Positions 6,012 to 8,878 of a stretch of DNA of 8,878 nucleotides are shown piece after piece. The stretch spans positions 1 to 8,878 of the forward strand of contig CAKZJM010000022.1 of assembly GCA_936943315.1 (NCBI GenBank), in the 5' to 3' direction. How positions within the stretch are numbered: position 1 is the stretch's first letter; the number at the start of each line of letters is the position of its first letter. Source of the stretch: an uncultured Methylophilus sp. (GTDB taxonomy: Bacteria > Pseudomonadota > Gammaproteobacteria > Burkholderiales > Methylophilaceae). The notes beneath the pieces are model-generated. The model saw only the letters and a program-made list of their open reading frames with translations, was not told the origin of the DNA and searched no databases. The position numbers and the translations under genes were made by a program.

Positions 6012-6998
6012 ATGTTTAATCCTTTTGCTAAAAAATCCGAGCCGATCACGCCCCCAGTCACAGAGGCTAACAGCCTGAGCTGGGCGCAGCGCCTGAAAAA
6101 TGGCCTCTCCAAAACGCGCCAGCAACTGGGCGGGCAACTCAGCGCCCTGTTTGGTGGCGGCAAAATCAATGAAGAGATTTACGAAGAGCTGGAAACCATC
6201 CTGCTTACCTCCGATGTGGGCGTGAGCGCGACTGAACATTTACTGGAAGAATTACGCAACCGCGTTAAAAAGCAGGATCTGCAAGATACCATTGCATTGA
6301 AACAGGCGCTCAAGGAGACCTTGCTCGACCTGCTGAAACCGCTGGAATCGCCGCTAGATGTGCGAGGCCACCAGCCTTATGTGATGATGATGGTTGGTGT
6401 GAACGGCGCTGGAAAAACCACCACCATAGGCAAACTGGCCAAATACCTGCAAGCGCAAGGCCACAGTGTACTGATTGCCGCCGGGGATACTTTCCGTGCC
6501 GCAGCCCGTGAGCAATTGCAGGTGTGGGGCGAACGCAACGACGTACACGTGATTGCCTCTGAGAGCGGCGACCCTGCTGCGGTGATTTATGATGCCATCA
6601 ATTCCGCCATCGCCCGAAAAATTGATGTGGTGATCGCAGACACGGCTGGCCGTTTGCCCACTCAGTTACACCTGATGGATGAAATCAAGAAAGTACAGCG
6701 CGTCATCGACAAGGCATTGCCTGGCGCACCGCACGAGATTTTACTGGTGCTGGACGCAAACACCGGACAGAACGCCGTCAACCAGCTCAAGGCCTTTAAT
6801 GAAGCCCTTGGCGTGACCGGCCTGGCCCTGACCAAGCTGGATGGCACCGCCAAAGGAGGCGTCATTGCTGCCATTGCCCACCTGAGCCAGCAATCAGCAC
6901 GTAAAATACCGGTGCGTTTTGTCGGCGTGGGTGAGACGATTGATGACCTGCGGCCATTTAATGCCAATGACTTTATTGATGCATTGATTGATGACTAG
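6012..6998 (+). CDS. ftsY: Signal recognition particle receptor FtsY
   Basis: FtsY is the membrane-associated SRP receptor. Its GTPase pairs with that of Ffh to deliver nascent inner-membrane proteins to SecYEG. The 328-residue protein has the helical N domain (about 20-110) and the G domain with all SRP GTPase motifs: P-loop GVNGAGKTT (129-137), DTFRAAA (159-165), DTAGR (210-214), TKLDG (274-278) and GVGE (305-308). Only about 20 residues precede the N domain, so the long acidic A domain of E. coli FtsY is absent. The SLSWAQRLKNGLSKTRQQL stretch is a likely amphipathic membrane-targeting helix. The ATG at 6012 gives a normal start (MFNPFAKK), although no strong Shine-Dalgarno sequence is seen. 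ftsE follows after 38 bases. Confidence 0.97.
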   Translation: MFNPFAKKSEPITPPVTEANSLSWAQRLKNGLSKTRQQLGGQLSALFGGGKINEEIYEELETILLTSDVGVSATEHLLEELRNRVKKQDLQDTIALKQALKETLLDLLKPLESPLDVRGHQPYVMMMVGVNGAGKTTTIGKLAKYLQAQGHSVLIAAGDTFRAAAREQLQVWGERNDVHVIASESGDPAAVIYDAINSAIARKIDVVIADTAGRLPTQLHLMDEIKKVQRVIDKALPGAPHEILLVLDANTGQNAVNQLKAFNEALGVTGLALTKLDGTAKGGVIAAIAHLSQQSARKIPVRFVGVGETIDDLRPFNANDFIDALIDD

Positions 6999-7036
6999 CC
7001 AAGACACCCTTACCCTAGACAACCCAGACAATCCAA

Positions 7037-7714
7037 ATGATCGCCTTTAACAATGTCAGCATGCGTTACCCCAACAGTGCGCATTTGTTCCGCCAAGTCA
7101 GCTTCAACATAGACAAAGGCGACTTTGTTCTGGTCACTGGCCACTCCGGGGCTGGTAAAAGCACTCTGCTCAAACTGATGGCCGGGATAGAACTTCCTTC
7201 CAGCGGCCGCATCCTCATTAACGAGCAGGACATCAGCCAGCTACACCCCAACGCCGTACCGTATTTGCGCCGTCGTTTTGGCCTGGTGTTCCAGGACCAC
7301 AAACTGCTGTATGACCGTAATAGCTTTGAAAATGTGGCCTTACCGTTAAGCATCCAGGGCATTACCGGTGAAGAAGCCGCGCGCCGGGTGCGTGCTGCAC
7401 TAGACAAAGTCGGCCTGCTCAACAAGGAAAAAGCCATGCCCATCACCTTGTCAGGCGGTGAGCAACAACGGCTGGCGATTGCCCGCGCCGTAGTCAGCCG
7501 CCCTTCGATTGTGATTGCCGACGAACCGACGGGTGGCCTTGACCAGGCCGCCTCGCTGGAAATCATGCAGCTACTCAAAGCCTTTAACGAAGTAGGCGTC
7601 ACGGTGGTCATTGCCATGCACGACGTGACCCGGGTCAGCACCATCGCTTACCGCACCCTGCATATCGACCAGCAAACCATTAGTACCATGCCTGCACAAA
7701 CAGCCATGCTATGA
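7037..7714 (+). CDS. ftsE: Cell division ATP-binding protein FtsE
   Basis: FtsE is the cytoplasmic ATPase of the FtsEX complex, which sits at the divisome and couples ATP hydrolysis to activation of septal peptidoglycan hydrolases through EnvC-type partners. The 225-residue protein has Walker A GHSGAGKST (35-43), Q-loop Q86, the ABC signature LSGGEQQR (138-145), Walker B IVIADEP with the catalytic Glu163, and the switch histidine His195 (AMHD). Length and motifs are standard. The start at 7037 gives the typical MIAFNNVSMRYP; the 38-base gap from ftsY shows no clear ribosome binding site. ftsX begins 10 bases after the stop, so the two are co-translated from one message. Confidence 0.97.
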   Translation: MIAFNNVSMRYPNSAHLFRQVSFNIDKGDFVLVTGHSGAGKSTLLKLMAGIELPSSGRILINEQDISQLHPNAVPYLRRRFGLVFQDHKLLYDRNSFENVALPLSIQGITGEEAARRVRAALDKVGLLNKEKAMPITLSGGEQQRLAIARAVVSRPSIVIADEPTGGLDQAASLEIMQLLKAFNEVGVTVVIAMHDVTRVSTIAYRTLHIDQQTISTMPAQTAML

Positions 7715-7724
7715 GAATCATGAG

Positions 7725-8615
7725 ATGAAAAACTGGCTCAACCAACACGCGCTGGCCATAGACCTGGTCCTCCAGCGTTTAAAAACACACTGGCTCAACA
7801 CCCTCACCATCTGCATGGTGATTGGCATCACCGTCACCCTACCCGGCCTGCTCTTTGTCGCGCTGGACAATTTGCAGGACATGTCACGCTCCATCAAGCA
7901 GGATGCGCAGATCAGCGCGTTTCTGAAACCAGCGGTGAATGCGAATATTGTTCAGCGCCTGATTAACGATGTGGAAGCCTTGCCCCAGGTGAAGGAAGTC
8001 CGCTTTGTGACCAAGGAAGAAGCCATCAAGCAATTGGGCAATCAGTTTTTGCAAAAAGACCTGCTAGCCGATTTGCCACAAAACCCATTGCCGGATGCCT
8101 TGTTTATTACCTTGACCGACACCCAGCCAGCCTCAGTCAAACCCGTGCAGGAGCTACTGCAAAAACGCGGCGAGATCGACGAACTGGTGATCGACAGTGT
8201 GTGGATTGAACGCCTGCATTCCATGCTAGTGCTTGGTAAACGTATCGCCATTATTTTTGCCAGCCTGCTCGGGATCGCCATGATTACGGTGATCAGTAAT
8301 ACCGTGCGCATGCAGGTACTCACGCATGAAGCCGAAATTGAAGTCAGCCGGCTCATTGGCGCCACGCACAGTTTTATCCGCCGTCCGTTTCTATACATGG
8401 GCGGTGCTTACGGGTTTGGGGGCGGTGTGATTGCGGTGGCCTTGCTGTTTGTGATTGTGTGGAATTTAAAGCAGCCGGTGCAGTTGTTGGCCAACAACTA
8501 CCAAAGTAATTTTCAACTGGTGTTTCACCTGTTTAATGTGGGTGGGCTGATGCTGGTGGCCACCACGGCCATCGGGTGGATTGCGGCGTTTATTGCGTTG
8601 ACGCAGAAGCGATAG
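7725..8615 (+). CDS. ftsX: Cell division protein FtsX
   Basis: FtsX is the inner-membrane partner of FtsE, a permease-like protein that transmits conformational change to periplasmic hydrolase activators and does not transport a substrate. The 296-residue protein shows four predicted membrane segments: about 24-47, 171-193, 224-247 and 272-293. The large loop between the first two (about 50-170) is the periplasmic domain (PLD) that contacts the EnvC-type activator. The stretch from the second segment through SNTVRMQVLTHEAEIEVSRL, followed by IGAT, is the conserved FtsX/MacB-type coupling region. The N-terminal cytoplasmic part is short. The ATG at 7725 lies 10 bases after the ftsE stop with a modest GAG-type site. 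No canonical terminator follows; the repeat-rich region begins about 35 bases downstream. Confidence 0.96.
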   Translation: MKNWLNQHALAIDLVLQRLKTHWLNTLTICMVIGITVTLPGLLFVALDNLQDMSRSIKQDAQISAFLKPAVNANIVQRLINDVEALPQVKEVRFVTKEEAIKQLGNQFLQKDLLADLPQNPLPDALFITLTDTQPASVKPVQELLQKRGEIDELVIDSVWIERLHSMLVLGKRIAIIFASLLGIAMITVISNTVRMQVLTHEAEIEVSRLIGATHSFIRRPFLYMGGAYGFGGGVIAVALLFVIVWNLKQPVQLLANNYQSNFQLVFHLFNVGGLMLVATTAIGWIAAFIALTQKR

Positions 8616-8675
8616 CGATCCCACTCTCTTCATATTGCGATGTGAGTAACGTTTCTTTTCGCCTTTAGGCGACCA

Positions 8676-8705
8676 TTCTTTCTTATGCTTGTCCATAAGA
8701 AAGAA
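8676..8705. repeat. Perfect 12-bp inverted repeat
   Basis: TTCTTTCTTATG (8676-8687) and CATAAGAAAGAA (8694-8705) are exact complements around a 6-base CTTGTC loop. No T-run follows on either strand, so it is not a classical intrinsic terminator, though the hairpin could protect the 3' end of the ftsX message or support Rho-dependent ending. Confidence 0.8.
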
Positions 8706-8783
8706 GGCAAAGAACAAGACACCCTAGCTTCCGCTTTTATCCTGCGTTGCTCATCAAAATAAGCGCTCGCGAAACTCGACCTG

Positions 8784-8808
8784 GCAGCTTATAAAAATCA
8801 TAAGCTGC
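8784..8808. repeat. 9-bp inverted repeat inside the structured element
   Basis: GCAGCTTAT (8784-8792) and ATAAGCTGC (8800-8808) are exact complements with a 7-base AAAAATC loop. It forms the centre of a larger near-symmetric arrangement bounded by AAAATAAG and CTTATTTT. Confidence 0.75.
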
Positions 8809-8878
8809 TGCGGGACTCGAACAGCCGCTCGCTTGATCTTATTTTGCCTGCGCTACTCGGCGCGGCAGATAGGGGCCC

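Larger units (their letters stand above)
8651..8878. repeat. Structured, repeat-rich intergenic element (continues past window)
   Basis: These 228 bases downstream of ftsX carry stacked secondary structure and no convincing gene. Present are TCGCC/GGCGA (8659-8663 / 8668-8672), a perfect 12-bp hairpin (8676-8705), a 9-bp hairpin (8784-8808), and outer inverted arms AAAATAAG (8756-8763) / CTTATTTT (8838-8845). There are also direct repeats CGCTCGC (8764-8770, 8826-8832) and ACTCGA (8774-8779, 8815-8820). A further imperfect hairpin lies at about 8848-8868. From memory it resembles dispersed intergenic repeats found near gene ends in several beta- and gammaproteobacteria. That identity, and any copy number in this genome, are inference. 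Confidence 0.6.

Noticed and set aside
7066..7644. 192-codon open frame antisense to ftsE
   Set aside because: It lies entirely within ftsE on the other strand, and its Ser/Arg/Pro-rich composition is typical of a shadow frame. ftsE has all ABC motifs intact.
8676..8705. Intrinsic terminator for ftsX
   Set aside because: The stem is strong but AT-rich and is not followed by a T-run on either strand.
8466..8717. 83-codon minus-strand frame at the end of ftsX
   Set aside because: It starts within the repeat element and runs antisense into ftsX; the basic, low-complexity sequence is what the inverted repeats would encode by chance.
8795..8878. tRNA gene on the minus strand
   Set aside because: Only an 11-base T-loop-like string matches; no acceptor stem, D arm or anticodon arm could be folded around it.

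Overview
The window is a stretch of chromosomal housekeeping DNA of moderate GC from a Gram-negative proteobacterium. The gene order (rsmD, coaD and a YfhL-type ferredoxin; a paired set of M16 peptidases; ftsY-ftsE-ftsX) and the protein sequences fit a betaproteobacterium. My best guess is a methylotroph of the Methylophilaceae, but that is an impression from protein style and not a demonstrated placement.

Left edge (1-618): the 5' end of an unrecognised minus-strand gene with a strong ribosome binding site runs off the window. A 275-base divergent spacer follows, carrying a perfect 10-bp inverted repeat, and then a small single-span membrane protein gene on the plus strand. Positions 619-2660 hold a minus-strand operon read from right to left: rsmD (16S rRNA methyltransferase), coaD (coenzyme A synthesis), a 2[4Fe-4S] ferredoxin, gloA (glyoxalase I) and a small conserved-looking protein that overlaps the end of gloA. 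The gloA frame is broken. An apparent net 8-base deletion shifts the frame before the last metal-binding glutamate, although the remaining reading frame is otherwise well preserved.

Middle (2661-5832): a divergent promoter region has a clear sigma70 promoter for the rsmD operon and an extended -10 promoter for a tiny two-helix PLDc_N-type membrane protein. A probable bidirectional terminator separates that gene from two minus-strand M16 peptidase genes. The upstream one has an intact HxxEH zinc site. The downstream one has lost it but has the glycine-rich loop and the R/Y pair of a substrate-binding partner. Both have signal peptides and probably form a periplasmic heterodimer.

Right (6012-8615): ftsY, ftsE and ftsX run on the plus strand with short spacers. 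They encode the SRP receptor and the FtsEX ABC-type complex that controls septal peptidoglycan hydrolysis. After ftsX come about 260 bases without a convincing gene, packed with inverted and direct repeats. They look like a dispersed, structured intergenic repeat element that continues past the window edge.

I found no mobile element, CRISPR array, tRNA or rRNA, and no obvious undescribed multi-gene system. The most useful observations are the gloA frame break, the structured repeat after ftsX, the palindrome at 207-229 and the small uncharacterised membrane proteins.
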